From positions 1-15,464 of the forward strand of contig DOUW01000411.1 in assembly GCA_003520365.1 (NCBI GenBank): DNA of 15,464 nucleotides. The letters are read 5' to 3'. The stretch's first letter is position 1; each line of letters starts with the position of its first letter. Made by a program: the position numbers and the translations under genes. Positions 1-6,735 of this stretch are shown piece after piece. Under the pieces are notes generated by a model. The model had not been told where the DNA came from, did no database searches, and saw nothing but the letters and a program-made list of their open reading frames with translations. The DNA is from Massilia sp. (GTDB taxonomy: Bacteria > Pseudomonadota > Gammaproteobacteria > Burkholderiales > Burkholderiaceae_D).

Positions 1-1
1 G

Positions 2-535
2 TGGCAGCGCGCCGGCCATGGGCCGCTGCGGGTGGCGGTCAACCTGTCCTCGCGCCAGTTCAGGGAGCCCGGGCTGGCCGAGCTGGTGCGCGCCACCCTG
101 GACGAGACCGGGTTGCCGCCTTCCTGCCTGGAGCTCGAGCTGACCGAAAGCCTGGTGATGGACGACGTCGAGCTGGCGATCGCGACCATGCACGAACTGA
201 AGGCGATGGGCGTGCAGCTGGCGATCGACGACTTCGGTGCCGGCTACTCGAGCCTGGCCTACCTGCAGCGTTTCCCGATCGACGTCATGAAGATCGACCG
301 CTCCTTCGTGCGCGACATCGAGACCGATGCCGGCAGCGCGGCCATGGTCTCGGCCATCGTCTCGCTGTCGCACGACCTTGGCATGCGGGTGATCGCGGAA
401 GGCGTGGAGACTGCGCCGCAGCGCGACTTCCTGCGCGAGCGCGGCTGCGACGAGATCCAGGGCTACCTGTTCAGCCGCCCGCTGCCGGCGGCCGGGTTCG
501 AGCGGCTGCTGCACGAGGCATCAGCACGGGTCTGA
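2..535 (+). CDS. EAL-domain cyclic-di-GMP phosphodiesterase, C-terminal part (5' end outside window)
   Basis: The open frame enters at the left edge and its first visible residues (WQRAGHGPLRVAVNLSSRQF) are already inside an EAL domain, so the GTG at 32 is not the real start. EAL domains hydrolyse cyclic di-GMP to pGpG. Visible signature elements in order are ELELTES (Glu metal ligand), AIDDFGAGYSSLAYL (the DDFG pair), DVMKIDRSFV (catalytic-site Lys), IAEGVET (Glu) and CDEIQGYLFSRPLP (Gln). The metal and catalytic positions that can be seen are intact, so activity is plausible. The frame stops 13 residues after the RPLP motif, so EAL is the last domain. Sensor, PAS or GGDEF domains, common in this family, would lie upstream and cannot be judged. 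It converges on the oxidoreductase with 26 bp between the stop codons. Confidence 0.93.
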   Translation, partial: WQRAGHGPLRVAVNLSSRQFREPGLAELVRATLDETGLPPSCLELELTESLVMDDVELAIATMHELKAMGVQLAIDDFGAGYSSLAYLQRFPIDVMKIDRSFVRDIETDAGSAAMVSAIVSLSHDLGMRVIAEGVETAPQRDFLRERGCDEIQGYLFSRPLPAAGFERLLHEASARV

Positions 536-561
536 ACACCCGGGATGGCAGGACGGCGCCG

Positions 562-1554
562 TCAGAGGGCGTGGCCGAGCGACGCGACGCGGGGGCGCAT
601 GGCCGGCCTGGCTTCGACCGGCGGGCGCAGGGCCCAGGGCAGGGCGTTGTGGATGGTGGTGGCCGCGATCGCCGCCTGTCCCGCCGCCACCGCGATCTGG
701 TTCAGGCCCATCACCACGTCGCCGATCGCATACAGGCCGGGCGCCGTGGTGCGCTGGTGGTCGTCGACCACCAGCTTGTCGCAGTCGCCGGTCTCTGCGC
801 CCAGGTCGGCGGCCAGTTTCGAGCGCGCCGACTCGCCCAGCATCGGGTAGAACACGTCGAATTCGCGGCTTTCGCCATCGGCCGTGTTCAGGACCGGTTT
901 CATCTCCGGGCTCATCGTCACGCCCAGCAGCGGCGATTCGACGTAGCGCACGCCGGCCACTTCGATTTGGCGCCGCTCGTCCTCGCTCAGCATCGATTCC
1001 TTGCCGCGGTCGAACAGGGTGACGTCGGCGCTGAAGGAGCGCATGAAGAGCGCGTGTCCGACCGGATTGGTTTCCGAGGTGACGACGGCGATGCGCCTGT
1101 CCATCACGTCGTAGCCGTCGCACACCGGGCACAGGCGCACCGCGCCGGCCGCCACCGCCTCGCGCCAGTTCTCGATCGGCAGGCCGGCGTCGGCCACGCC
1201 GGTGGCCAGCAACACGGTCAGGGCCCGGATAGGGCGGGTGTCGCCTGCGTCGTCGAGGTAGTCGCCCACGAACATGCCGTCTTCCAGGCGTAGCCCGACG
1301 ATCTCGCCGTGGCGAACCTCGCCGCCATAGCGTGTCAGCTGTTCGGTGAGGTTGACCAGCAGCTGCGAACCCGGCACCCCTTCGGGAAAGCCCGGATAGT
1401 TGTGCGAGACGGGGATCAGGCAGAGCCGGCTGTTGCCCTTGTCGACCAGGACGATGTTGCGGGTGAAGCGGCGCAGGTAGATGGCGGCCGTCAGCCCGCC
1501 GGGGCCGCCGCCAATGATCAGCGTGTCGAAGACGTGTTCGGTGATGTCATCCAT
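562..1554 (-). CDS. NAD(P)/FAD-dependent oxidoreductase, thioredoxin-reductase-like
   Basis: A 330-residue flavoprotein of the thioredoxin reductase fold. The FAD-binding Rossmann motif GGGPGG is at 15-20, a redox-active CPVC pair followed by DG is at 142-147, and the second FAD motif (IGD, then a Gln/Ala-rich helix) is at about 277-300. Length fits the low-molecular-weight TrxR family. The region after CPVCDG, which in true TrxR carries a GGGNSA-type nucleotide loop and an HRR phosphate-binding motif, here reads [15 protein letters not shown] and LFDRGKE, so the canonical NADPH site is not recognisable. It is therefore better called a TrxR-like oxidoreductase than trxB, and its electron donor and substrate are unknown. 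The ATG at 1552-1554 immediately precedes the beta strand of the FAD domain; no good Shine-Dalgarno is visible. It lies 80 bp downstream of the CDF gene on the same strand and may be cotranscribed with it. Confidence 0.9.
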   Translation of the reverse strand: MDDITEHVFDTLIIGGGPGGLTAAIYLRRFTRNIVLVDKGNSRLCLIPVSHNYPGFPEGVPGSQLLVNLTEQLTRYGGEVRHGEIVGLRLEDGMFVGDYLDDAGDTRPIRALTVLLATGVADAGLPIENWREAVAAGAVRLCPVCDGYDVMDRRIAVVTSETNPVGHALFMRSFSADVTLFDRGKESMLSEDERRQIEVAGVRYVESPLLGVTMSPEMKPVLNTADGESREFDVFYPMLGESARSKLAADLGAETGDCDKLVVDDHQRTTAPGLYAIGDVVMGLNQIAVAAGQAAIAATTIHNALPWALRPPVEARPAMRPRVASLGHAL

Positions 1555-1634
1555 GCGCCGATTATCGGGAAGAGGGCGAGCGGCTCCTATCGGCGCGCGA
1601 GCCCAGCCCGGGTAAGAAGATACTTACAACGTGC

Positions 1635-2573
1635 CTACAGCGACTTGCCGTCCAATGCTTCTGGCTGCAGGGTCACGTGGTCGATGCCGTGCTTGTCGAG
1701 CAGCATGGCCTTTACGCGGCGCAGCACGGCCGGCCATTCGGCCAGGTCGGCGATCTCCAGGTGGCCGATCAGGGCCGGGTGGCCGGGCGACATGTCCCAG
1801 ACGTGCAGGTCGTGCACCGAGAGCACGCCCTCGACTTCGGCCAGGTCGGCGCCGACCTGCAGGTAGTCGATGCCGTGGGGCACGCCTTCCATCAGGAAGT
1901 GGTAGGACTCGCGCAGGATGCCGACCGTGGACTTCAGGATCAGCAGCGACACGAAAATCGAGAGGATCGGGTCGATCCGCACCCAGCCGGTGAAATAGAT
2001 GATGGCGCCGGCGGCGATCGCGGCCACCGAGCCGAGCAGGTCGCCCAGCACGTTGACCAGGGCCGCGCGGGTGTTAATGCTGTCGGTGTCGCGCGAGAGC
2101 ACCCAGGCCACCACGATGTTGATGGCCGCGCCCAGCGCCGCCGCCACCAGGACCACGCCGCCCTGCACCGGCTCCGGGTGGCTCAGGCGCTGCACCGCCT
2201 CGTAGACGATCCAGGCCACCAGGGCCAGCATCGCCAGGCAGTTGACGAAGGCGGCGAGGGCTTCGGCGCGCACGAAGCCGAAGGAATGGCGGCTCGACGG
2301 CGGCCGCCTGGCGATCAGCTGGGCCAGCAGGGCCAGGCCGAGGGCGGCGGCATCGGTCACCATGTGGCCGGCGTCCGAGATCAGGGCCAGCGAATTCGAG
2401 ACGAAGCCGGTGACGACTTCGACCAGCGCGAACACCAGGGTCAGGACCAGCGCAAACGAGAGGGCCTTGTGGCTGCGCGACTCGATGGTATGGCCGTGGC
2501 GGGCGTCGCCGTCGAGGTGGGCGTGCAGGTGTTCCGAGGTCGGGGCGTGGTCGTGGGCTGGCTGGGATGACAT
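1635..2573 (-). CDS. Cation diffusion facilitator (CzcD/ZitB-like metal efflux transporter)
   Basis: An inner-membrane CDF antiporter that exports divalent cations (Zn2+, Co2+ or similar) from the cytoplasm in exchange for protons. From the ATG at 2571-2573 it is 312 residues. The N terminus is His-rich (HDH, HLHAH, HGH), typical of zinc-type CDFs. Six hydrophobic segments follow from about residue 38 to 215. The TM2 metal motif SDAGHMVTD has H70 and D74. The TM5 counterpart is NVLGD (N174, D178), where zinc CDFs usually have HxxxD. A cytoplasmic C-terminal domain with HDLHVWDMSPGHPAL begins near 254. An in-frame TTG at 2595-2597 would add eight residues (MSKSYATP); neither start has a convincing Shine-Dalgarno, so the ATG is preferred. 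The upstream region is shared with the divergent tRNA-Val promoter. Metal specificity cannot be assigned from sequence alone. Confidence 0.93.
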   Translation of the reverse strand: MSSQPAHDHAPTSEHLHAHLDGDARHGHTIESRSHKALSFALVLTLVFALVEVVTGFVSNSLALISDAGHMVTDAAALGLALLAQLIARRPPSSRHSFGFVRAEALAAFVNCLAMLALVAWIVYEAVQRLSHPEPVQGGVVLVAAALGAAINIVVAWVLSRDTDSINTRAALVNVLGDLLGSVAAIAAGAIIYFTGWVRIDPILSIFVSLLILKSTVGILRESYHFLMEGVPHGIDYLQVGADLAEVEGVLSVHDLHVWDMSPGHPALIGHLEIADLAEWPAVLRRVKAMLLDKHGIDHVTLQPEALDGKSL

Positions 2574-2680
2574 GGGTGTTGCGTAAGATTTCGACAATCC
2601 CGAAGTGTAATGGATATCGGCCGCGGTGGCCGAAGGAAGGGAGCGGCTGCGGGCCGGATTGACTTAACTCCAATCAACCC

Positions 2681-2709
2681 TTGCACGAGCGGCCTGCTGT
2701 CTCTATAAT
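2681..2709 (+). promoter_or_regulatory. Sigma70 promoter of tRNA-Val (and possibly thrS)
   Basis: TTGCAC (2681-2686), a 17-bp spacer and a perfect TATAAT (2704-2709). The predicted transcription start is about 2716, four bases before the mature tRNA 5' end. This is the best sigma70 promoter in the window. I could not find a comparable promoter between the terminator at 2961-2987 and thrS, so it may also feed thrS by readthrough. Confidence 0.82.
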
Positions 2710-2719
2710 GCACGTCATC

Positions 2720-2796
2720 GGGCGGTTAGTTCAGCTGGTTAGAATACTTGGTCGACATCCAAGGGGTCGCAGATTCGAATTCTGCACCGCCCACCA
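2720..2796 (+). tRNA. tRNA-Val(GAC)
   Basis: A complete 77-nt cloverleaf with encoded CCA. The acceptor GGGCGGT (2720-2726) pairs with ACCGCCC (2786-2792), discriminator A, then CCA. The D stem is GTTC/GAAT, the anticodon stem CTTGG/CCAAG, the variable loop GGGTC, and the T arm GCAGA-TTCGAAT-TCTGC. The seven-base anticodon loop is TCGACAT, giving anticodon GAC at 2754-2756 (reads GUC/GUU valine codons). The base 5' of the anticodon (position 33) is C where nearly all elongator tRNAs have U; stem pairing on both sides fixes this register. A tRNA-Val gene just upstream of thrS is, from memory, a recurring Burkholderiales arrangement. Confidence 0.95.
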
Positions 2797-2871
2797 GAAC
2801 ATCAGATAAGCGCGGGGAACTACGGTTTTCCGCTCTTGTTGTCAGTAAGAGCGAGAAAGGCACAAACGGTT

Positions 2872-2913
2872 ATGACACCGCGAACTACAACCTGGTTGTG
2901 GGGGAATCGCTAG
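2872..2913 (+). CDS. Candidate threonine-rich leader peptide upstream of thrS
   Basis: A 13-codon frame, ATG to TAG, encoding [13 protein letters not shown]. Four of 13 codons are Thr, three in a row (ACT ACA ACC at 2884-2892). It lies between tRNA-Val and an intrinsic terminator that precedes thrS, the layout of a ribosome-mediated attenuator. The 5' half of the frame (ACCGCG, 2877-2882) can pair with CGCGGT (2915-2920), and ACAAC/GTTGT (2887-2891/2895-2899) forms an inner hairpin over the Thr codons. ACGCG (2914-2918) could alternatively pair with CGCGT (2976-2980) in the terminator 3' arm. Against it: the nearest Shine-Dalgarno-like run (GAGAAAGG, ending 2860) is 11 nt away, the antiterminator is short, and a Thr-rich 13-mer can arise by chance. 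This is an inference, not a recognised family. Confidence 0.35.
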   Translation: MTPRTTTWLWGNR

Positions 2914-2960
2914 ACGCGGTACGGTGGCCTTTTGTCCGAACAGACTCGACAACACTGAAG

Positions 2961-2987
2961 AAAACGCGCCTGGTGCGCGTTTTTTTT
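2961..2987 (+). terminator. Intrinsic terminator between tRNA-Val and thrS (possible attenuator)
   Basis: AAAACGCGC (2961-2969) pairs with GCGCGTTTT (2975-2983) around the loop CTGGT, and the descending arm runs into eight consecutive T (2980-2987). It is a textbook rho-independent terminator 69 bp before the thrS ATG. It ends the tRNA-Val transcript after an unusually long 3' trailer (2797-2960) that also contains hairpins at 2812-2833 (GCGGGGAA/TTTTCCGC) and 2831-2853 (CGCTCTT/AAGAGCG). Confidence 0.85.
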
Positions 2988-3056
2988 CGTCCCTATTCTT
3001 TCCATTTCAAATTTATCAATGTTAGCGGGCGCAAGCGGCGCCGATTGGAGATCAAG

Positions 3057-4967
3057 ATGTTGAATGTGCGACTCCCGGACGGCTCCAGCCGTCAATTCGA
3101 AGGACCGGTCACCGTTGCCCAGGTGGCCCAGAATATCGCCCCGAGCCTGGCCAAGGCGGCCCTGGCCGGCAAGGTCGACGGCAAGGTGGTCGACACCTCC
3201 TTCCTGATCGAGTCCGATGCCGATCTCGCCATCGTGACCGACAAGGATCCGGAAGGCCTGGACGTCATCCGTCACTCGACCGCCCACCTGCTGGCCTATG
3301 CGGTCAAGGAACTGTTCCCGGAAGCCCAGGTCACCATCGGCCCGGTCATCGACAACGGCTTCTACTACGATTTCTCGTACAAGCGTCCCTTCACCCCGGA
3401 AGACCTGCAGGCGATCGAGAAGAAGATGCAGGAGCTGGCCAAGAAGGACGAGCCGGTCACCCGCAAGGTGCTGCCGCGCGACGAAGCCGTGGCCTACTTC
3501 AAGTCGATCGGCGAAGACTACAAGGCCGAGATCATCGCCTCGATCCCGGCGAACGAGGACGTGTCGCTGTACTCGGAAGGCGGCTTCACCGACCTGTGCC
3601 GCGGCCCGCACGTGCCCTCGACCGGCAAGCTGAAGGTCTTCAAGCTGATGAAGCTGGCTGGCGCCTACTGGCGCGGCGACTCGAACAACGAGATGCTGCA
3701 GCGCGTCTACGGCACCGCCTGGGCCAAGAAGGAAGACCAGGAGCAATACCTGCACATGCTGGAGGAGGCCGAGAAGCGCGACCACCGCAAACTCGGCAAG
3801 GCCCTGGACCTGTTCCACTTCCAGGAGGAGGCGCCGGGCCTGATCTTCTGGCACCCGAAGGGCTGGACCATCTGGCAGCAGGTCGAGCAGTACATGCGCA
3901 AGACCTATCAAACCACCGGCTACAGCGAAGTCAAGGCGCCGCAGATCATCGACGTCTCGCTGTGGAAGCAGACCGGTCACTGGGATAACTACCGTGACAA
4001 CATGTTCACGACCGATTCCGAGAACCGCACCTATGCCTTGAAGCCGATGAACTGCCCGGGCCACGTGCAGATCTATAACGCCGGCCTGCGTTCCTACCGC
4101 GACCTGCCGCTGCGCTACGGCGAGTTCGGCCAGTGCCACCGCAACGAGTCCTCGGGCGCGCTGCACGGCCTGATGCGCGTGCGCGGCTTCACCCAGGACG
4201 ACGGCCACGTGTTCTGCACCGAAGACCAGATCGCCGGCGAAGTGACCGCCTTCCACGCCCAGGCGATGAAGGTTTACGACGACTTTGGCTTCAGCAACAT
4301 CGACGTCAAGATCGCCCTGCGTCCGGAAAACCGCATCGGTTCGGACGAGGTCTGGGACCAGGCCGAGGACGCCCTGCGTTCGGCGCTGCGCAGCTGCGGC
4401 GTGGAGTGGACCGAGCTGCCGGGCGAGGGCGCCTTCTACGGCCCGAAGATCGAATACCACCTGAAGGACAGCCTGGGCCGTCCATGGCAGGTCGGCACCA
4501 TGCAGGTCGACTTCTCGATGCCGGGCCGCCTGGGCGCCGAATATGTCGCGGAAGACAACACCCGCAAGGTCCCGGTCATGCTGCACCGCGCGATCGTCGG
4601 TTCGATGGAGCGCTTCATCGGCATCCTGATCGAGAACTACGCCGGCGCGCTGCCGCTGTGGCTGGCGCCGGTCCAGGTCGCGGTGCTGAACATTTCCGAC
4701 GCGCAAGCCGATTACGTCAAGCAGGTGGAGGCGAAGCTGCGTCAAGCCGGCCTGCGCGTTCACGCTGATTTGCGGAACGAGAAGATTACTTATAAAATTC
4801 GCGAACATTCCGTCCAAAAGCTGCCTTACATCCTGGTGGTGGGCGACAAGGAACGTGAAGCGAATACGGTGGCCGTGCGTGCCCGCGGCAACGTCGACCT
4901 GGGTGTCATGTCGGTCGACGCGCTTGTGGAGCGTCTGGTAGGCGAAGTCGCTGCGAAAGCGAAATAA
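3057..4967 (+). CDS. thrS: Threonyl-tRNA synthetase
   Basis: A class II synthetase that charges tRNA-Thr in the cytoplasm, 636 residues, close to the E. coli length. Order: TGS domain (about 1-62), editing domain with HSTAH (H73, H77), C181 and H185, the sites that clear Ser-tRNA(Thr), then the catalytic core and the anticodon-binding domain (about 535-636). The catalytic zinc ligands are C333 (MNCPGH), H384 (DDGHVF) and H510 (VMLHRA). Motif 2 lies around [15 protein letters not shown], motif 3 around [17 protein letters not shown]. The start at 3057 is chosen because GGAG (3047-3050) lies six bases upstream and the product begins directly with the TGS fold; the same frame stays open farther upstream but only by reading through the tRNA and the terminator. 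infC follows after 47 bp, so the two are probably cotranscribed. Expression may depend on readthrough or attenuation at the upstream terminator. Confidence 0.98.
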   Translation: MLNVRLPDGSSRQFEGPVTVAQVAQNIAPSLAKAALAGKVDGKVVDTSFLIESDADLAIVTDKDPEGLDVIRHSTAHLLAYAVKELFPEAQVTIGPVIDNGFYYDFSYKRPFTPEDLQAIEKKMQELAKKDEPVTRKVLPRDEAVAYFKSIGEDYKAEIIASIPANEDVSLYSEGGFTDLCRGPHVPSTGKLKVFKLMKLAGAYWRGDSNNEMLQRVYGTAWAKKEDQEQYLHMLEEAEKRDHRKLGKALDLFHFQEEAPGLIFWHPKGWTIWQQVEQYMRKTYQTTGYSEVKAPQIIDVSLWKQTGHWDNYRDNMFTTDSENRTYALKPMNCPGHVQIYNAGLRSYRDLPLRYGEFGQCHRNESSGALHGLMRVRGFTQDDGHVFCTEDQIAGEVTAFHAQAMKVYDDFGFSNIDVKIALRPENRIGSDEVWDQAEDALRSALRSCGVEWTELPGEGAFYGPKIEYHLKDSLGRPWQVGTMQVDFSMPGRLGAEYVAEDNTRKVPVMLHRAIVGSMERFIGILIENYAGALPLWLAPVQVAVLNISDAQADYVKQVEAKLRQAGLRVHADLRNEKITYKIREHSVQKLPYILVVGDKEREANTVAVRARGNVDLGVMSVDALVERLVGEVAAKAK

Positions 4968-5014
4968 ACGCTACAATACGTCCGGTCAAATTTAATACTT
5001 TCGAAGGAATAGAC

Positions 5015-5536
5015 ATAGCTACTGACAAACAGCATCGCATCAACGGCGAAATCACTTATCCGGAAATGCGCCTGAACGGTGTGGACAACGAACCGCTGGG
5101 CATCGTGAGCCTGGCGGAAGCGTTCCGCATGGCCGAGGAAAAGAACGTCGACCTGGTGGAAATCGCGCCGAACGCGACGCCGCCGGTTTGCCGTCTGATG
5201 GACTACGGCAAGTTCAAGTACTCGGAGCAGAAGAAGGCCCATGAAGCCAAGCTGAAGCAGAAGGTCATCCAGGTCAAGGAAGTCAAGTTCCGTCCGGGTA
5301 CCGACGAGGGCGACTACAGCATCAAGCTGCGTAACCTCATCAAGTTCCTGGACGAGGGCGACAAGACCAAGATCACGCTGCGCTTCCGCGGCCGCGAGAT
5401 GGCGCACCAGGACATCGGTTTCCGCATGCTCGAGCGCCTGAAGGCCGACCTCGAGGCTTACGGCCAGGTCGAGCAGTTCCCGAAGATGGAAGGGCGCCAG
5501 ATGATCATGATCATCGCGCCGAAAAAGAAGAAGTAA
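5015..5536 (+). CDS. infC: Translation initiation factor IF-3 (non-canonical AUA start)
   Basis: IF3 binds the 30S subunit, blocks premature 50S joining and rejects non-canonical start codons. The family N terminus (E. coli ...RINGEIRAQEVRL) aligns with [15 protein letters not shown] here, so the first ATG (5066) would cut off about 17 conserved residues. No ATG, GTG or TTG exists upstream in frame. AAGGA (5005-5009) lies five bases before ATA (5015-5017), which would give [13 protein letters not shown] and a 173-residue protein. I therefore assign AUA as start. E. coli infC uses AUU, and IF3 represses its own mRNA because of it; the same loop is inferred here. The C-terminal domain is well conserved ([39 protein letters not shown]). 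A large terminator follows the stop, unlike the continuous E. coli operon. Confidence 0.95.
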   Translation: MATDKQHRINGEITYPEMRLNGVDNEPLGIVSLAEAFRMAEEKNVDLVEIAPNATPPVCRLMDYGKFKYSEQKKAHEAKLKQKVIQVKEVKFRPGTDEGDYSIKLRNLIKFLDEGDKTKITLRFRGREMAHQDIGFRMLERLKADLEAYGQVEQFPKMEGRQMIMIIAPKKKK

Positions 5537-5562
5537 TTCTTCGTTTCGCCAGATTCGCCATG

Positions 5563-5633
5563 GGCCAGGTCCGGCGCCGCAGCGCAAGCTGCCGCGCCGG
5601 GCCTGGCCTTTGTTGTTTTGGTTTTGGTTTTTC
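5563..5633 (+). terminator. Strong intrinsic terminator after infC
   Basis: A very long hairpin: GGCCAGGTCCGGCGC (5563-5577) pairs with GCGCCGGGCCTGGCC (5594-5608) with one T-G wobble. Inside, GCAGC/GCTGC closes a GCAA tetraloop, with a single C-C mismatch between the two stems. A T-rich tract with interspersed G (5609-5633) follows. It should end thrS-infC transcription, separating those genes from rpmI-rplT. Confidence 0.8.
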
Positions 5634-5777
5634 GTAGGGTGGGCTCTTGAGCCCACGCGGTCTCACCGTGTCCGTGCCTGCGCCGTCAAAACGCATCCGG
5701 GATGCGGACGAATCGATGTTTGCTTCTGCCGCGGCTGAGCGACCGCTCTACCGCTTGGGCTCGAGAGCCCACCCTAC
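5634..5777 (+). repeat. REP doublet / REPIN-like element between infC and rpmI
   Basis: Two 22-nt arms in inverted orientation, 5634-5655 and 5756-5777, match each other at 21 of 22 positions. Each outer end begins GTAGGGTGGGCTC and each arm is itself a palindrome (GTGGGCTC...GAGCCCAC). The GTAG head plus palindrome, arranged as an inverted pair about 100 bp apart, is the layout of REP/REPIN elements moved in trans by RAYT transposases. The spacer holds a further small palindrome, CGCATC-CGG-GATGCG (5692-5706). No protein gene is supported within it. Confidence 0.7.
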
Positions 5778-5814
5778 AAACCCCTGATCCACAACACTAT
5801 TTCCCCGTAACCTG

Positions 5815-5823
5815 TGCTAGAAT
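5815..5823 (+). promoter_or_regulatory. Extended -10 promoter for rpmI-rplT
   Basis: TGCTAGAAT is an extended -10 element (TG, one base, then TAGAAT at 5818-5823). No good -35 is visible 16-18 bp upstream, which extended -10 promoters tolerate. Start would be about 5830. It sits just downstream of the infC terminator and REP pair, where a new promoter is needed. Confidence 0.5.
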
Positions 5824-5829
5824 CTACGG

Positions 5830-5963
5830 TTCCTGTTTCTCGAAACAGGTTGTAGTGGGTTCACACTCGCTGCAAAACAAGTGAAAGCAGGCATCCAAGA
5901 GCGGCGTTGCCGCCACCTGCAATCCTGTTACATATGAGGCTGTCCGTCAAAGGACAGAAGACT
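5830..5963 (+). promoter_or_regulatory. Structured leader of rpmI-rplT, candidate L20 control region
   Basis: The 134-nt leader contains a tight hairpin CCTGTTT-CTCG-AAACAGG (5832-5849). A nested structure follows, with GCAGG (5887-5891) pairing with CCTGC (5916-5920) around GCGGC-GTT-GCCGC (5901-5913). A third hairpin, CTGTCC (5940-5945) with GGACAG (5952-5957), buries the rpmI Shine-Dalgarno AGGA (5951-5954). In E. coli, L20 represses rpmI-rplT translation by binding an rRNA-like leader. That this leader does the same job is inferred from position and SD sequestration; I have not matched it to a known motif. Confidence 0.5.
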
Positions 5964-6161
5964 ATGCCAAAAATGAAAACCAAGAGCTCCGCGAAGAAGC
6001 GTTTTCGCGTGCGTCCGGGCGGTACCGTCAAGTCGGGCATGGCGTTCAAGCGTCACATCCTGACCAAGAAGACGACCAAGAACAAGCGCCAGCTGCGCGG
6101 CACCCGTAACATCAATGCGTCGGACGTGACCAGCGTCTACCGCATGATGCCATCTGCTTAA
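5964..6161 (+). CDS. rpmI: 50S ribosomal protein L35
   Basis: A 65-residue, very basic protein of the large subunit, starting [20 protein letters not shown] and containing the [19 protein letters not shown] stretch diagnostic of L35. Length matches the family. The start at 5964 is fixed by homology (MPKMKTKS) and an AGGA at 5951-5954; an in-frame upstream ATG run (from 5907) is not conserved L35 sequence. rplT follows after 20 bp with its own AAGGAG, so the two are cotranscribed as in most bacteria. Its Shine-Dalgarno lies in a hairpin, suggesting translational control. Confidence 0.97.
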   Translation: MPKMKTKSSAKKRFRVRPGGTVKSGMAFKRHILTKKTTKNKRQLRGTRNINASDVTSVYRMMPSA

Positions 6162-6181
6162 TCTCACACTAAGGAGCGAAT

Positions 6182-6541
6182 ATGCCTCGAGTAAAACGTG
6201 GGGTTACTGCACGTGCCCGTCATAAGAAAGTTCTTGAGCTTGCCAAAGGCTACCGTGGCCGTCGCAGCAAAGTATTCCGTATTGCCAAGCAAGCAGTCAT
6301 GCGCGCTGGCCAGTACGCATACCGCGACCGCCGCAACAAGAAGCGCGTCTTCCGCGCACTGTGGATCACCCGTATCAACGCTGCATCGCGTTCGCACGGC
6401 ATGACCTACAGCGCATTCATGAACGGCCTGAAGAAGTCCGCGATTGAACTGGACCGTAAAGTCCTGGCCGACATGGCTGTGCACGACAAGCCGGCGTTCG
6501 CCGCGATTGTCAACACCGTCAAGGCCAAGCTGGCTGCCTAA
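6182..6541 (+). CDS. rplT: 50S ribosomal protein L20
   Basis: A 119-residue basic protein that binds 23S rRNA early in large-subunit assembly and, in E. coli, represses the L35-L20 messenger. It starts [20 protein letters not shown], followed by [20 protein letters not shown] and [20 protein letters not shown], all L20 hallmarks. Length is standard. AAGGAG lies seven bases before the ATG. A terminator lies 50 bp downstream, before pheS. Confidence 0.98.
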   Translation: MPRVKRGVTARARHKKVLELAKGYRGRRSKVFRIAKQAVMRAGQYAYRDRRNKKRVFRALWITRINAASRSHGMTYSAFMNGLKKSAIELDRKVLADMAVHDKPAFAAIVNTVKAKLAA

Positions 6542-6561
6542 AGCAACCGGTTAGCAAGACC

Positions 6562-6621
6562 GGCGCCGCGCGAGCGGCGCCTTAGAAGCGGGGCAGAGGT
6601 TCAGACCTGTGCCCCGTTTTT
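6562..6621 (+). terminator. Double hairpin terminator after rplT
   Basis: The first hairpin is GGCGCCGC-GCGA-GCGGCGCC (6562-6581), a perfect 8-bp stem with a GNRA loop. The second is CGGGGCA/TGCCCCG plus AGGT/ACCT separated by one G-G mismatch, loop TCAG (6589-6616), followed by five T (6617-6621). The second is a rho-independent terminator. In E. coli the equivalent site is the pheM attenuator; only 47 nt separate the rplT stop from the hairpin here and I see no Phe-rich leader peptide. A weak TATAAG (6625-6630) might serve as a -10 for pheS. Confidence 0.8.
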
Positions 6622-6735
6622 GATTATAAGTACCCGAAAAGAGCAGCGGCCTGTCGCGTTTTCGCAACTGCCAGCCGCGCCATTCCCAGGTCCTTGTGGC
6701 GCCTCCCGCCACCCAAAAACAGGAAAAGAATACGC

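Noticed and set aside
1..1293. 430-codon plus-strand frame over the EAL and oxidoreductase genes
   Set aside because: It overlaps two well-supported genes in other frames and is low-complexity Arg/Ala/Gly sequence.
2748..3056. Upstream extension of thrS by 103 codons
   Set aside because: It would translate through the anticodon arm of tRNA-Val and an intrinsic terminator; the ATG at 3057 has a good Shine-Dalgarno and matches the family start.
2910..4817. 635-codon minus-strand frame over thrS
   Set aside because: Antisense shadow of thrS with no recognisable family sequence; it also crosses the terminator region.
5702..5884. 60-codon frame within the infC-rpmI gap
   Set aside because: It runs through one REP arm and the rpmI promoter, with no Shine-Dalgarno or protein-like pattern.
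5907..5963. N-terminal extension of L35
   Set aside because: The extension reads through the leader hairpins; L35 begins at MPKMKTKS and its normal length is 65 residues.
6542..6735. A pheM-like Phe-rich leader peptide before pheS
   Set aside because: Only 47 nt precede the terminator hairpin after rplT and no short frame rich in Phe codons is present.
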